The notes under the pieces were generated by a model that made no database searches, was not told the DNA's origin, and saw only the letters and a program-made list of their open reading frames with translations. The translations under genes were made by a program, and so were the position numbers. Shown here piece by piece: positions 26,224-35,517 of a stretch of DNA of 64,000 nucleotides; the stretch's first letter is position 1; every line of letters begins with the position of its first letter. Source of the DNA: Micromonosporaceae bacterium (GTDB lineage: Bacteria > Actinomycetota > Actinomycetes > Mycobacteriales > Micromonosporaceae); the NCBI GenBank assembly GCA_003543035.1, contig DPJL01000107.1, forward strand, positions 1 through 64,000. Direction: 5' to 3'.

Positions 26224-26237
26224 GCCAAAACGTTTGC
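26224..26237. promoter_or_regulatory. Candidate LacI operator (AAACGTTT core)
   Basis: GCCAAAACGTTTGC contains the perfect 8-bp palindrome AAACGTTT. It lies in the divergent region between the GH32 gene and the LacI gene at 26398. A CG-centred palindrome is typical for LacI-family sites. Confidence 0.55.
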
Positions 26238-26261
26238 ACAAGAGCCCAGCCCCCGTTTGGG

Positions 26262-26281
26262 CTGCCAAAGATTTTCGGCAA
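26262..26281. promoter_or_regulatory. Candidate LacI operator (TGCCAAAG...CGGCA)
   Basis: TGCCAAAGATTTTCGGCA is an imperfect inverted repeat with TGCC/GGCA arms, in the same divergent region. Confidence 0.4.
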
Positions 26282-26348
26282 ATTAACTGCTGGATAACAC
26301 TTCCGCAACGCCCTCTTGTCTTGAGCGGGCGAGCGGACCAGACTGCAA

Positions 26349-26369
26349 AAACGATTCGCCAAATCGTTT
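26349..26369. promoter_or_regulatory. Inverted-repeat operator candidate before LacI gene
   Basis: AAACGAT (26349-26355) and ATCGTTT (26363-26369) form a perfect 7-bp inverted repeat with a 7-nt spacer, 28 nt before the LacI start. Likely an autoregulatory site. Confidence 0.5.
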
Positions 26370-26397
26370 CCGCACGAGGCGGCATGAGGAGGCCACG

Positions 26398-27438
26398 ATG
26401 CGCCGACCACGGATCAGGGACGTAGCCGACCGCGCGGGAGTGTCGGTCTCCACGGTCTCGGTCGTGCTCAACGAGGTGCAGAGTGCACGCGTGGCCCCGG
26501 AAACCCGTGATCGCGTAAGGAAAGCGGCGCAAGAGCTGGGTTATGCGAGCAACGCGATCGCCCGCAGCCTGCGCACCCAGCTCTCCATGACGATCGGTTT
26601 GGTGAGCGACGAGATCGCGACCACGCCGTTCGCCGGACGGATGATTCAAGGCGCCCAAGACGCCGCGTGGCGGTCCGGCTATCTGTTGCTTCTGGTCAAC
26701 ACCGGCGGCGATGAGTCGCTGGAAAGGCATGCCATCGAGGCGCTCCGGCAGCGTCAGGTGGACGGGGTCATCTACGCCACGATGTACCACCGGCACGTGA
26801 CCGTTCCGGAGCAGCTCAACGGTGGCTGGGTGGTGTTCCTGGACGCCATCCCGATGGGCTCCGATCAGCCGTGCGTGGTCCCGGACGAGCGCGGCGGCGC
26901 GTTCGCGGCGGTGACCGAGCTGACCCGGCACGGCCACCGCCGGATCGGGTTCATCACCGACGAGCTCGCCGTGCCCGCTGCGGTGGGCCGGCTCAACGGA
27001 TACCGCCGAGCGCTGTACGAGTCGGGCGCTCAGTTCGATCCGAACCTGGTCTGTGCCACACGATCCGACACGACCGGCGGCCACCAGGCGGCCGCCCGCT
27101 TGCTTAGCCTGCCTGAACCGCCGACGGCTCTGTTCTGTTTCAACGACCGCATGGCGATGGGTGCCTACCGCGCCGCGGCGGAGCGGAATCTGCGTATCCC
27201 GCAGGACATTTCCATAGTCGGCTTCGACGATCAGGATCTGATCGCGCCGGAGCTGGCTCCCACCTTGACCACGGTCGCCCTGCCGCACTATGCGATGGGC
27301 CAATGGGCGGCGCGCAGGCTGGTGAACGCCATAGCCGAAGCGAAGTCTCCACTCGCGGACACAGCCGTGAGGGAACAGATACACACCATGCCGTGCCCGC
27401 TGGTGCGGCGCAACTCGGTGGGGCCGCCGTCGCGGTGA
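26398..27438 (+). CDS. LacI-family regulator of the fructan locus (copy 1)
   Basis: A 346-residue repressor. The N-terminal helix-turn-helix reads IRDVADRAGVSVSTVSVVLN with hinge ELGYASNAIARSLR, followed by a two-lobed sugar-sensing domain (TTPFAGRMIQGAQDAAW, FCFNDRMAMGAYRAA, SIVGFDDQDL). GAGGAGGCC precedes ATG 26398. It is divergent from the secreted GH32 gene and directly ahead of a sugar ABC operon, with three operator-like sites between, so it probably represses both. It is a close paralogue of the regulators at 42573 and 48016. The effector is presumably fructose or a fructo-oligosaccharide. Confidence 0.92.
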   Translation: MRRPRIRDVADRAGVSVSTVSVVLNEVQSARVAPETRDRVRKAAQELGYASNAIARSLRTQLSMTIGLVSDEIATTPFAGRMIQGAQDAAWRSGYLLLLVNTGGDESLERHAIEALRQRQVDGVIYATMYHRHVTVPEQLNGGWVVFLDAIPMGSDQPCVVPDERGGAFAAVTELTRHGHRRIGFITDELAVPAAVGRLNGYRRALYESGAQFDPNLVCATRSDTTGGHQAAARLLSLPEPPTALFCFNDRMAMGAYRAAAERNLRIPQDISIVGFDDQDLIAPELAPTLTTVALPHYAMGQWAARRLVNAIAEAKSPLADTAVREQIHTMPCPLVRRNSVGPPSR

Positions 27439-27533
27439 GGCGACGGCGACCCCGAACAGACATCCAGGCGCCGGACTTCCCCGGCCGCCCACGCCGACCC
27501 GATGATGCGATCGGGGCAACGATTGGAGGAGCG

Positions 27534-28811
27534 GTGAGACGCAACCTCTTCAGCACGATGTTATCCGGTGCGCTGGCAGCGACGATGCTGGCAGCCTGCA
27601 CCGGGACGAGCAACCCCGACAGCGGCCGGCAGACCGTCAAGCTCTGGACGCACGCGGCGGGAAACCCCGACGAACTGGCGACGATCCAGCAGATCATCAG
27701 CGATTTCAACGCCTCCCAGACCCAATACCAGGTCGTGCACGAGGCATTCCCGCAGGGCGCCTACAACGAGGCGGTGACCGCCGCCGCGGCCGCCGGCGAC
27801 CTGCCCTGCCTGATCGATGTGGACGGCCCGATCATGCCCAACTGGGCATGGGCCAACTACCTTGCCCCGCTTGACCTTCCCCAGGAGACGGTCGACAAGT
27901 TCTTGCCCAGCACGGTCGGGCGATACAAGGACAAGGTTTACTCGATCGGCTTTTGGGACGCGGCGATCGCCGTCTATGCGCGCAAGTCGGTGCTAGAGAC
28001 GAACGGCATCCGGATCCCCACCATGGAAGAACCTTGGTCCCAAAGCGAGTTTGACGCCACACTCGTCAAGCTCAAGGCGGCCGGGTTCGCCTATCCGCTC
28101 GACCTGGGCACCGGCGGCGACCCGGGTGAGTGGTGGCCTTACGCCTATTCGCCCATCCTGCAAAGCTTCGGCGGGGATCTCATTGATCGTGGTTCGTATC
28201 GCAGCGCCGAGGGGGCGTTGAATGGTACCGACGGAGTCGCGTTTGGACAGTGGTGGCAGAGTCTGTTTCAGCGTGGCCTGGCCAACCCGCGCGAAGCGGT
28301 TGACCGGGTGGCCTTCCTTCAGGGCAAGGCTGCTCTCGCCTGGAACGGTAACTGGGGTGCCAACGACGCGATCAAAGCCTTTGGCGACGACGTTCTGTTC
28401 CTGCCACCACCGGACTTCGGCGCCGGGCCGAAAATCGGTGGCGCCTCGTGGCAGTGGGGCATCACCGCCTCGTGCAAACAGCAGCAAGGAGCGCTCGCTT
28501 ATCTGAAGCACTCGCTCAGCGCTAAATACCTCGCCGCTTTCAGCGACAAGATCGGACTGATCCCGGCAACCGAAGAGGCGGCCGCGCTGACGGCCAACTA
28601 TCGGCCTGGCGGCCAGTATCGGATCTTCGCCGAATATTCGCGCAAGTACGTGGTGGTGCGCCCGCCGACGCCGGCCTACCCGGTGATCTCGAGTGTCTTC
28701 GCGCGGGCCATGCGTGACATCACCCATGGTGGTGACGTCAAGTCTCGCCTCGACCAAGCGGTCGATGAGATCGACGCAAACCTGAAGTCCAACAACAACT
28801 ATGGCTTCTAA
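27534..28811 (+). CDS. Sugar ABC substrate-binding lipoprotein (fructan oligosaccharide, inferred)
   Basis: A family 1 extracellular solute-binding protein of 425 residues, lipid-anchored through lipobox LAAC (Cys22). The body shows VKLWTHAAGNPDELATIQQI and the two-lobed fold of maltose-type binding proteins. GTG 27534 is chosen because TTGGAGGAG precedes it and the signal peptide begins there. It overlaps the next permease by 11 nt. Genetic context (LacI before it, secreted GH32 after the permeases) points to fructo- or levan-oligosaccharide uptake. No ATPase is encoded nearby, so a shared MsiK-type ATPase is likely, as in other actinomycetes. Confidence 0.88.
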   Translation: MRRNLFSTMLSGALAATMLAACTGTSNPDSGRQTVKLWTHAAGNPDELATIQQIISDFNASQTQYQVVHEAFPQGAYNEAVTAAAAAGDLPCLIDVDGPIMPNWAWANYLAPLDLPQETVDKFLPSTVGRYKDKVYSIGFWDAAIAVYARKSVLETNGIRIPTMEEPWSQSEFDATLVKLKAAGFAYPLDLGTGGDPGEWWPYAYSPILQSFGGDLIDRGSYRSAEGALNGTDGVAFGQWWQSLFQRGLANPREAVDRVAFLQGKAALAWNGNWGANDAIKAFGDDVLFLPPPDFGAGPKIGGASWQWGITASCKQQQGALAYLKHSLSAKYLAAFSDKIGLIPATEEAAALTANYRPGGQYRIFAEYSRKYVVVRPPTPAYPVISSVFARAMRDITHGGDVKSRLDQAVDEIDANLKSNNNYGF

Positions 28812-29859
28812 GAGCGGACGGGGCGAAGGTGAGGCGCGGGCCGCGCTGGCGATGACGGCACCGGCGATCCTCCTGCTCCTCACCTTCCTCGTCATTCCGA
28901 TCTGCCTGGCTTTCTGGCTGGCTTTCACCAACGCGCGGCTGGTTTCCCCGGCCGCGCCACAGTGGACCGGGGAGCAGAATTTCGAACGGCTGCTTGGGAT
29001 CCGTGTGCTCGATCAGCAGGCGGTGCCGGACCCTCAGACCGGGGAGCCGGTCTTCCCGTCGGTGCGCGAGTTCACTCGTCAGGGTTCCGGTTATCCGCAG
29101 TACGAAAGCAAATCGGTGCTGCTGACGCTCAACGATGGCGACCGGCGGTCGGTGGTCCTCACGGGCGATCCGGCGTTCTGGAAGTCCTTACGCAACACGC
29201 TTGCATTCGCTCTGGTCGTGGTTCCGGTGCAGGGCGGGCTCGGGCTCGCCTTGGCCTTACTGGTGAACCGCCCTGTCCGGGGCGTGAACCTGTTCCGCAC
29301 CATCTACTTCATGCCGGTGGTCACCTCGCTGGTCGTGGTCTCCATCCTGTGGCGCTTTCTCTATCAGTCCGACGGCTTGGTCAACTCCATGCTCGGGGTT
29401 CTGACTTTCGGCAGCTGGGACGCGGTGCGGTGGCTGGACGAGCCGGGCACGGCCCTCGGCGCGATCATGCTGATGTCGGTGTGGCAGGGCGTCGGATTCC
29501 ATATGGTCATCTGGCTTGCGGGTTTACAGACCATTCCTGGGTACCTGTACGAGGCCGCCGCCATCGATGGAGCGTCCGCCAGCCAGCGTTTCCGTCATGT
29601 CACCCTGCCCGGATTGCGCCCGACACTCATCTTCGTCGTCGTGACCATCACCCTGGCCGCACTCGGTCTATTCGTGCAGGTCGATGTCATGACGCAGGGA
29701 GGCCCGCTGGACGCGACCACCACGGTCGTGTTCCACGCCGTCCGAAAAGGTTTCCGGGAACAGGAGATCGGCTACGCAGCGGCGATCAGCCTCGTTTTCT
29801 TCTTCCTGGTGCTGGCGATCGCGCAGATCCAGCGCCGGCTGATCCGCGACCGGAGTTGA
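28801..29859 (+). CDS. MalF-type sugar ABC permease
   Basis: A 352-residue inner-membrane permease. The EAA loop that contacts the ATPase is EAAAIDGASASQRFRHVTLP. A periplasmic insertion of about 80 residues follows the first helix (about 45-125), a MalF-like trait. It starts inside the end of the binding-protein gene (11-nt overlap) and is followed after 6 nt by the partner permease. Confidence 0.9.
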   Translation: MASKSGRGEGEARAALAMTAPAILLLLTFLVIPICLAFWLAFTNARLVSPAAPQWTGEQNFERLLGIRVLDQQAVPDPQTGEPVFPSVREFTRQGSGYPQYESKSVLLTLNDGDRRSVVLTGDPAFWKSLRNTLAFALVVVPVQGGLGLALALLVNRPVRGVNLFRTIYFMPVVTSLVVVSILWRFLYQSDGLVNSMLGVLTFGSWDAVRWLDEPGTALGAIMLMSVWQGVGFHMVIWLAGLQTIPGYLYEAAAIDGASASQRFRHVTLPGLRPTLIFVVVTITLAALGLFVQVDVMTQGGPLDATTTVVFHAVRKGFREQEIGYAAAISLVFFFLVLAIAQIQRRLIRDRS

Positions 29860-29865
29860 TGGGCG

Positions 29866-30738
29866 ATGCGCAATCGATCCAGGACAGCAGCGGGATACCT
29901 CCCGATGGCCCTGCTCGCCGTGCTGTTCGCCTTTCCCCTCGTGTTCATGCTGGTTTCGTCGCTGAAACCCGATGAGCAGATCTTCGCCGATCTGGAGTCG
30001 TGGCGGGCCTTCGCCCCGGTCGGGCAGGTGTCGCTCGACAATTATTCCGGTGTCTTTCAGCGGGTACCGGCCGCGCGTTTCCTTTTCAACTCCTTCCTCG
30101 TGTCCAGCTGCATCGTCCTGTTTGGACTGATCGTGAACAGCCTGGCCGGGTTCGCGCTGGCCCGGGTCCCGTGGCGGTGGAGCAGGCTGCTGTTGACCCT
30201 TGTCATAGCGACGCTGATCCTTCCGTTCGAAACGATCGCGCTGCCGCTGCTTTACTGGGTGATCAGGCTGCCGTGGCTCGAATTCGACGGCATGGTCCCC
30301 TTCGTGGACACCGGCTGGCTCAACACGTATCGGGTGCAGATCGTGCCCTTCATCGCCAACGGCTTCTCCATCTTCCTTTTCCGCCAGCACTTCGTCACGA
30401 TCCCGCGAGACCTCGACGACGCCGCCCGGATCGATGGATGCGGCTGGCTCGGCATCTACCGGCGGGTCGCTGTCCCGTTGTCGGGGCCCGCATTCGCCAC
30501 GGTTGCGTTGCTCACGTTCCTACCGGCTTGGAACTCCTACCTATGGCCGCTGATGACGGTGCAACGGGAGGAGTTGCGGCCCGTGCTCGTTGGCGTGCAG
30601 TACTTCTTTCAACTCGACATCGCCTGGGGCCAGATCATGGCCTACTCATCGATGATCACGGTGCCCGTGCTCGTGCTCTTCGTCGTGTTCCAGCGAGCCT
30701 TCATCGCGAGCATCGCCACCACGGGCATGAAGGGCTGA
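29866..30738 (+). CDS. MalG-type sugar ABC permease
   Basis: A 290-residue permease with six hydrophobic segments. Its EAA-like loop is [20 protein letters not shown], in which the canonical EAA is DAA. It pairs with the upstream MalF-type protein. The downstream secreted GH32 gene begins 43 nt later and is probably in the same transcript, linking breakdown outside the cell to uptake. Confidence 0.9.
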   Translation: MRNRSRTAAGYLPMALLAVLFAFPLVFMLVSSLKPDEQIFADLESWRAFAPVGQVSLDNYSGVFQRVPAARFLFNSFLVSSCIVLFGLIVNSLAGFALARVPWRWSRLLLTLVIATLILPFETIALPLLYWVIRLPWLEFDGMVPFVDTGWLNTYRVQIVPFIANGFSIFLFRQHFVTIPRDLDDAARIDGCGWLGIYRRVAVPLSGPAFATVALLTFLPAWNSYLWPLMTVQREELRPVLVGVQYFFQLDIAWGQIMAYSSMITVPVLVLFVVFQRAFIASIATTGMKG

Positions 30739-30781
30739 CAAGCCATCGCCTTACGGACCTTCCAGCCATGAGGAGAAAACC

Positions 30782-33361
30782 ATGCATGGTCGAATCCGCA
30801 GATCGCTCATCGTTGCCGTTCTGCTGACCACCGCGCTCACCTTGACCTCGGCGCCGCCTGCGCTGTCCTATCAGAACCAGGGACCCGCCATCGAAAGAGA
30901 CGAACCCTACCGGCCGCAGTATCACTTCAGCCCGGCCGAGAATTGGATGAACGACCCCAACGGCCTGGTGTGGTATCGCGGCGAATATCACTTGTTCTAT
31001 CAGCACAATCCGCACGGGTCGACGTGGGGCAACATGTCCTGGGGACACGCGGTCAGCCGCGATCTGGTGCATTGGGAAGAGCTTGACGTAGCGCTGGAAA
31101 ACACCGGCGACGAGCACATCTTCTCCGGCAGCATCGTCGTGGACGAACGAAACACGAGCGGTCTGGGCCAGCCGGGCCGCCCGGCGATGGTCGCCGTCTA
31201 CACCAGTTGGTATCCGGCGACTGGAATTCAGGCCCAATCGCTTGCCTACAGCATTGACGCTGGGCGCACTTGGACCCGGTACCAGTCAAATCCTGTTCTA
31301 GACATTGGGTCACGTGACTTCCGTGACCCAAAGGTTTTTTGGTATGAGCCGGGCGGTTATTGGGTCATGGCCGTTGCCCTGGCGGTCGAGCACAAGATTC
31401 AGTTCTATCGCTCGGGCGACCTGAAGTCGTGGTCGCTGATGAGCGACTTCGGCCCGGCCAACGCGACCGGCGGGGCGTGGGAGGTGCCGGACCTTTTCGA
31501 GCTGCCGGTGGACGGCAACCCGCACGACACCAGATGGGTGCTGTCGGTCAACCTCAACCCGGGGGCGATCGCCGGGGGATCGGGCGCACAGTATTTCATC
31601 GGCCGGTTCGATGGCATTCGCTTCACGGCCGAAAACCTGGTGAGCGACAACGATCCTCCGCCGGGCACGGTTTTCGCCGACTTCGAGGCGGACGACTATG
31701 GGGATTGGACAGTCCATAACGGCGACCGGCTGGTGCCGGGGCCTTTTGGGACGGGGCCTTATCCGGGCACGGTGCTGGGGCAGTTGCCGGTGTCGGGGTT
31801 CCGTGGGTCCAAGCTCGTCAACAGTTTCCTCGGGTTCGATGCGCCGCAGGGCAGGCTTGTCTCGCCCACCTTCACCATCGACCGCACGTTCATCAATCTG
31901 CTGGCCGGCGGTGGGCCGCACCGGCATCGCGGCGGCACCGGCGACGGGTCTCCTCCCGTCGGTGAACTCCTTTTCGGCTTCGAGACGCCGGGCCTGACTT
32001 TCGAAGCGGCCGGGTGGACGGCCACCAACGGGCTCGCCTCCCGGCAGCCCGCAACCGGAGCGCTGCCGGGCCAGCAGGCGGTCGGCGGCTACCTGGGCGA
32101 TCGGCTGGTCAACACGTTCTTCGAGGGCGACTCGACGATGGGCACGTTGACCTCGCCCCGGTTCACAGTGACCCGGCGCTACCTGAACCTGCTTGTCGGC
32201 GGTGGCGGACACGCGTGGGGCGCGGCGCAGCCCACCGCGGTGAACCTGCTCGTGGACGGGGAGGTCGTGCGTTCGGCGACCGGTGATTTCAGCGAACAAC
32301 TCAACTGGGTGAGCTGGGATGTTGCCGAGTTCGCCGGCCGGGAAGTGAGCTTGCAGGTCGTCGACGGTAACAACGGCGGCTGGGGCCACATTCTGCTCGA
32401 CCACGTGATGGCTTCGGACACCGCCGCATTGCCGCGTAGCACCGAGACCGCGGTCAACCTGGTGGTCGAGGGCGAGGTCGTGCGCTCGGCTTCCGGTGAG
32501 GAAAGCGAGCGGCTGGACTGGGTGGCGTGGGACGTGCGCGACCTCATCGGAAGACAAGGCCGGATTGAGATCAATGACTTTAACTCAGCCGGGTGGGGTC
32601 ACATTCTCGTGGACCACATCATGTTTTCCGACGAGCCCGCGCTCAGCAGCAGGCAGCGATATTCCTGGACCGACTACGGCAAGGACTTCTATGCCACCCT
32701 TTCCTGGAACGACGTGCCCAGCGGAGAACGGCTTTGGATCGCCTGGATGAACAACTGGCAGTACGGCGATCGCCTCCCGACCTCGCCCTGGCGAGGCGCG
32801 GCGACGCTACCGCGGCGGGTAACACTGTCCACAATCGACGGTAAGGTTCGCCTTGTGCAGGAACCGGTTCGGCAACTAAGGACGTTGCGCCAAGGGCCCG
32901 CCTATCACCTCGGGCACACCGACATCGCGCCGGGCGTCATGGCACTTCCGGCTCGCGCGGGCGGCGAACTGCTGGAGATCCGCGCCGAGTTTGAGCTCGG
33001 TACAGCCACCCAGGCCGGGCTTGTCGTGCGGGGCGGTCCGTCCGGTGAGGGAACTGAGGTTGGCTACGACGCCTCTTCGGGCACTGTCTACATTGATCGG
33101 ACCCGGTCGGGTGCGGTTGACTTCTATCCGCAGTTCCCGGGCCGTCACGACGCCCTGCTATCCACCAAAGATGGCCGCGTGACGCTCACCGTCTACGTCG
33201 ATCGGTCGTCGGTCGAGGTCTTCGCCGGGGCGGGGGAGGTGGTCCTCACCGACCAGATCTTCCCTGGCGCGGCGAGCACCTCGCTGTCACTTTTCGCCCG
33301 GGGTGGCACGGCACGGTTGCGATCGATAACGGTGCATCAGCTGCGTTCCGCTCTCTCCTGA
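30782..33361 (+). CDS. Secreted GH32 levanase/inulinase with nested binding modules
   Basis: An 859-residue secreted GH32 enzyme. Signal peptide 1-29; propeller with WMNDPNG (55-61, nucleophile Asp58), RDP (181-183) and acid/base Glu234 in EVPDLF. At about 295-630 the domain is interrupted by beta-sandwich modules. The first (FADFEADDYGDW) stops after INLLAGGG; a complete second copy (FGFETPGLTFEAAGW to GGWGHILLDHV) follows; then the missing second half of the first (AVNLVVEGEVVRS to GWGHILVDHI). One module is therefore nested inside the other. The GH32 core resumes at YSWTDYGKDFYATLSW and ends in the usual C-terminal sandwich. GAGGAGAAAA precedes the ATG. Likely a levanase or exo-inulinase. 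Confidence 0.92.
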   Translation: MHGRIRRSLIVAVLLTTALTLTSAPPALSYQNQGPAIERDEPYRPQYHFSPAENWMNDPNGLVWYRGEYHLFYQHNPHGSTWGNMSWGHAVSRDLVHWEELDVALENTGDEHIFSGSIVVDERNTSGLGQPGRPAMVAVYTSWYPATGIQAQSLAYSIDAGRTWTRYQSNPVLDIGSRDFRDPKVFWYEPGGYWVMAVALAVEHKIQFYRSGDLKSWSLMSDFGPANATGGAWEVPDLFELPVDGNPHDTRWVLSVNLNPGAIAGGSGAQYFIGRFDGIRFTAENLVSDNDPPPGTVFADFEADDYGDWTVHNGDRLVPGPFGTGPYPGTVLGQLPVSGFRGSKLVNSFLGFDAPQGRLVSPTFTIDRTFINLLAGGGPHRHRGGTGDGSPPVGELLFGFETPGLTFEAAGWTATNGLASRQPATGALPGQQAVGGYLGDRLVNTFFEGDSTMGTLTSPRFTVTRRYLNLLVGGGGHAWGAAQPTAVNLLVDGEVVRSATGDFSEQLNWVSWDVAEFAGREVSLQVVDGNNGGWGHILLDHVMASDTAALPRSTETAVNLVVEGEVVRSASGEESERLDWVAWDVRDLIGRQGRIEINDFNSAGWGHILVDHIMFSDEPALSSRQRYSWTDYGKDFYATLSWNDVPSGERLWIAWMNNWQYGDRLPTSPWRGAATLPRRVTLSTIDGKVRLVQEPVRQLRTLRQGPAYHLGHTDIAPGVMALPARAGGELLEIRAEFELGTATQAGLVVRGGPSGEGTEVGYDASSGTVYIDRTRSGAVDFYPQFPGRHDALLSTKDGRVTLTVYVDRSSVEVFAGAGEVVLTDQIFPGAASTSLSLFARGGTARLRSITVHQLRSALS

Positions 33362-33366
33362 TGGGT

Positions 33367-33397
33367 GGTGCGGGCGCTGTGTTACAGCGCCCGCACC
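33367..33397. terminator. Bidirectional 13-bp hairpin between GH32 and fructokinase genes
   Basis: GGTGCGGGCGCTG (33367-33379) pairs perfectly with CAGCGCCCGCACC (33385-33397) over a 5-nt loop between the two convergent genes, covering the kinase stop codon. Confidence 0.75.
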
Positions 33398-34329
33398 AGA
33401 TCCAGCTCGTCGGCCCACGGCGGGTCGGCTCCGGCGCGCTGGCAGACCACAGCGGCGGCGCCGACGCCGAACAGCAGAGCCGTTCGCAGGTCTGCCGTGG
33501 ACAGGTCTGACAGCCGGCCACCGAGGGCGTTCGCCCTATTCAGGGTATGCAGCATGCCCGCGGTGAAGGTGTCACCGGCGCCGACGGTGTCGACAGGAGT
33601 GATCGGGGGAGTCTCGACGGTGACCGCCTCACCGCGCAGCGAGGCGTAAACCCCGTTGCCGCCAAGCGTCACCACGACAAGGGATGCCCCGGCCGCATGC
33701 CACCGCGAGCACGCCTCAGCCACGCCAACTCCCGGCATCACCGTGGCCAAATCATCGTTGCTGAGCCGGATGATGTCGGCGATGCTCGCCCAGCGTGGCA
33801 TGGCCTCGCGGTAAAAGCTCGCAGGCACAAGGCTTAGCCTGACGTTAGGGTCGATGCAGACGGTCACTCTCGTCCGGGCCTGTTCCAGCAACCTCTCAAT
33901 CAGAGCCGCGCCCGGTTGTTGAGCCAGGGCAAGCGATCCCGCGTGTATCGCACTCGTATTCGCCTGGTTCCAGGCGGCGAGCTCGTCTTCGGTCCATTGC
34001 CAATCGGCGGTGCCCTCGACGTAGAAGTCATAGCTGGCATGGCCCTCGGGCGTGATCGTGGCGATGGCCAGGCTCGCCGGCTCGGCCGCCTCGACCGCGG
34101 CGGACAGGTCCACCCGTGAGTCGACGAGGTGGCTTCGCAGCAGGTTCCCGATCGTGCCCGAGGCGAGCCTGCCAAGGTACTTGGTCGGCGTGCCGAGTCT
34201 GCTGAGCGCGACGGCGGTGTTGACCGGCCCGCCACCGGGCAGCACGCGCAGCCGTAATCCGGCAACCGGATCAGCTTCCACGATGGCGTCCCCAACCGCC
34301 TCGCCGATGACCGCGATGGTCCCGCTCAT
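33382..34329 (-). CDS. PfkB-family fructokinase
   Basis: A 315-residue carbohydrate kinase of the PfkB/ribokinase family. PGGGPVNTAVALSRLG (31-46) binds sugar, IDPNVR (159-164) is a family hallmark and VGAGDTFTAGM carries the catalytic base Asp253 and the anion hole. In this locus it most likely phosphorylates fructose to fructose 6-phosphate. ATG 34329 is chosen because it overlaps the LacI stop as ATGA; kinase and regulator are thus translationally coupled. Substrate is inferred from context. Confidence 0.88.
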   Translation of the reverse strand: MSGTIAVIGEAVGDAIVEADPVAGLRLRVLPGGGPVNTAVALSRLGTPTKYLGRLASGTIGNLLRSHLVDSRVDLSAAVEAAEPASLAIATITPEGHASYDFYVEGTADWQWTEDELAAWNQANTSAIHAGSLALAQQPGAALIERLLEQARTRVTVCIDPNVRLSLVPASFYREAMPRWASIADIIRLSNDDLATVMPGVGVAEACSRWHAAGASLVVVTLGGNGVYASLRGEAVTVETPPITPVDTVGAGDTFTAGMLHTLNRANALGGRLSDLSTADLRTALLFGVGAAAVVCQRAGADPPWADELDLVRAL

Positions 34330-35345
34330 GCCGTCGCCCCCGGCTCGCCTGGGCAGCCGCACGACTCACGCAGGACGAAGGTGGGGTCTAGGCGCAGGGT
34401 GCGAGGTTCCTGGCGGCGGTCGGCGATAAGGGAGGTGAGCATGGAGACGGCCTCGGTGCCGATCTGGGCGATCGGCTGAGCGATGGCGGTGAGCCTGGGG
34501 GAGAACAGCGAGGCCCATTCGAAGTCGTCGAAGACGGCAAGGGCGATGTCGCTCGGGACCTTCACTCCACGTGCGGTCAAAGCTCGCATCACGCCGATGG
34601 TCATGTGGTTGTTGGTCACGACCAGAGCGGTCGGCGGATCGGGGAGGGCGATCAGGTCGTTGACGGCGGCTTGTGCCGCGTCCGCGGTCGAGTCGCCCAG
34701 CGCGACCAGCTTGTCATCGAAGGGCAGATTGGATTGGGTCAGGCCTAACCGGTACCCGTCGATGCGCTCTGTTGATGTGCGCACGCTGGGACGTCCGGCG
34801 ATCAGGCCGATACGGGAATGCCCGTGACCGGCAAGGTGATCCACCAGAGCAGCGGTCGCATCGACGTTCTCCGTGCCGACCTGATGGAAGCGTTCCGAGG
34901 CGCACCGGTCGACCAGCACGGTCGGCACTCCGAGCTCGGTGAGGAACTTAAGCGCGGCCCCGTCCGCGTCTGTGCATGGCGCCAGCAACAGGCCATCAAC
35001 CCGTCGTTGGTGCAGGGCCCGTACCACTCGTAGCTCCTCGTCGGGGTCGTCGTAGGTGTCGGCCAACAGCAGGGTGTATCCGGCCTCGCGGGCCGCGTTG
35101 AGGATCGCCGCGATCATGTCGGCGAAGTAGAAGTTGGAGATCGCCGATATGGCGAGCCCGATCGTCTGGGTGCTCGCGGTCACCAGGGAGCGGGCGATCG
35201 TGTTGTGGACATAGCCGGTTTCCCGGATCGCCTGCATCACGGCCGCGACGGTGTCCTCCCTGACGAACCGGGTCCCATTGATCACGTGGGAAACGGTCGA
35301 GATCGATATGCCGGCTTGCCGCGCGACATCGGCCATCGTCACCAT
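34326..35345 (-). CDS. LacI-family regulator of fructokinase and fructose importer
   Basis: A 339-residue LacI repressor with helix-turn-helix MADVARQAGISISTVSHVIN near the N-terminus and the Peripla_BP_3 sensor (FYFADMIAAILNAAREAGYT, VVTNNHMTIGVMRAL, LAVFDDFEWA). It is less like the other three LacI proteins here. ATG 35345 follows GAGGTCAA; the frame is open much further upstream, but that is the antisense of the divergent gene. It is divergent from the FrcB-type gene, and a 40-bp palindrome made of LacI-type half sites lies between them, so it probably controls both directions. Confidence 0.92.
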   Translation of the reverse strand: MVTMADVARQAGISISTVSHVINGTRFVREDTVAAVMQAIRETGYVHNTIARSLVTASTQTIGLAISAISNFYFADMIAAILNAAREAGYTLLLADTYDDPDEELRVVRALHQRRVDGLLLAPCTDADGAALKFLTELGVPTVLVDRCASERFHQVGTENVDATAALVDHLAGHGHSRIGLIAGRPSVRTSTERIDGYRLGLTQSNLPFDDKLVALGDSTADAAQAAVNDLIALPDPPTALVVTNNHMTIGVMRALTARGVKVPSDIALAVFDDFEWASLFSPRLTAIAQPIAQIGTEAVSMLTSLIADRRQEPRTLRLDPTFVLRESCGCPGEPGATA

Positions 35346-35376
35346 TTGACCTCGCCAACCTCGTTTCCATCTCGTT

Positions 35377-35416
35377 ACGCAAGCGTTCGCGCAAACGCTT
35401 GCGCGAACGCTTGCGT
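35377..35416. promoter_or_regulatory. 40-bp palindromic LacI operator region
   Basis: Perfect 18-bp arms (35377-35394 and 35399-35416) flank a 4-nt centre. The region is built of CAAGCGTT, CAAACGCTTG and AACGCTTG units, so up to three overlapping LacI sites are possible. It lies 31 nt from the LacI start and about 100 nt from the FrcB-type start. Confidence 0.75.
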
Positions 35417-35470
35417 GGGTCATAACGTAACGCTTTGAGTCACGGATTGGAAACCCCACCGCAGAAAGTT

Positions 35471-35502
35471 CGCTCCCCGGCGGCGGCCACCGCCGGGGAG
35501 CG
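35471..35502 (+). promoter_or_regulatory. 5'-leader hairpin just before frcB ribosome site
   Basis: CGCTCCCCGGCGG (35471-35483) pairs perfectly with CCGCCGGGGAGCG (35490-35502), 6-nt loop. The AAAGGAGG ribosome site follows within a few bases. It may protect the mRNA 5' end or act as an attenuator. Confidence 0.55.
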
Positions 35503-35517
35503 CTAAAGGAGGATCTG

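Noticed and set aside
31310..32557. 415-codon minus-strand frame opposite the GH32 gene
   Set aside because: Antisense of a gene with intact catalytic motifs; no ribosome site and no family features.
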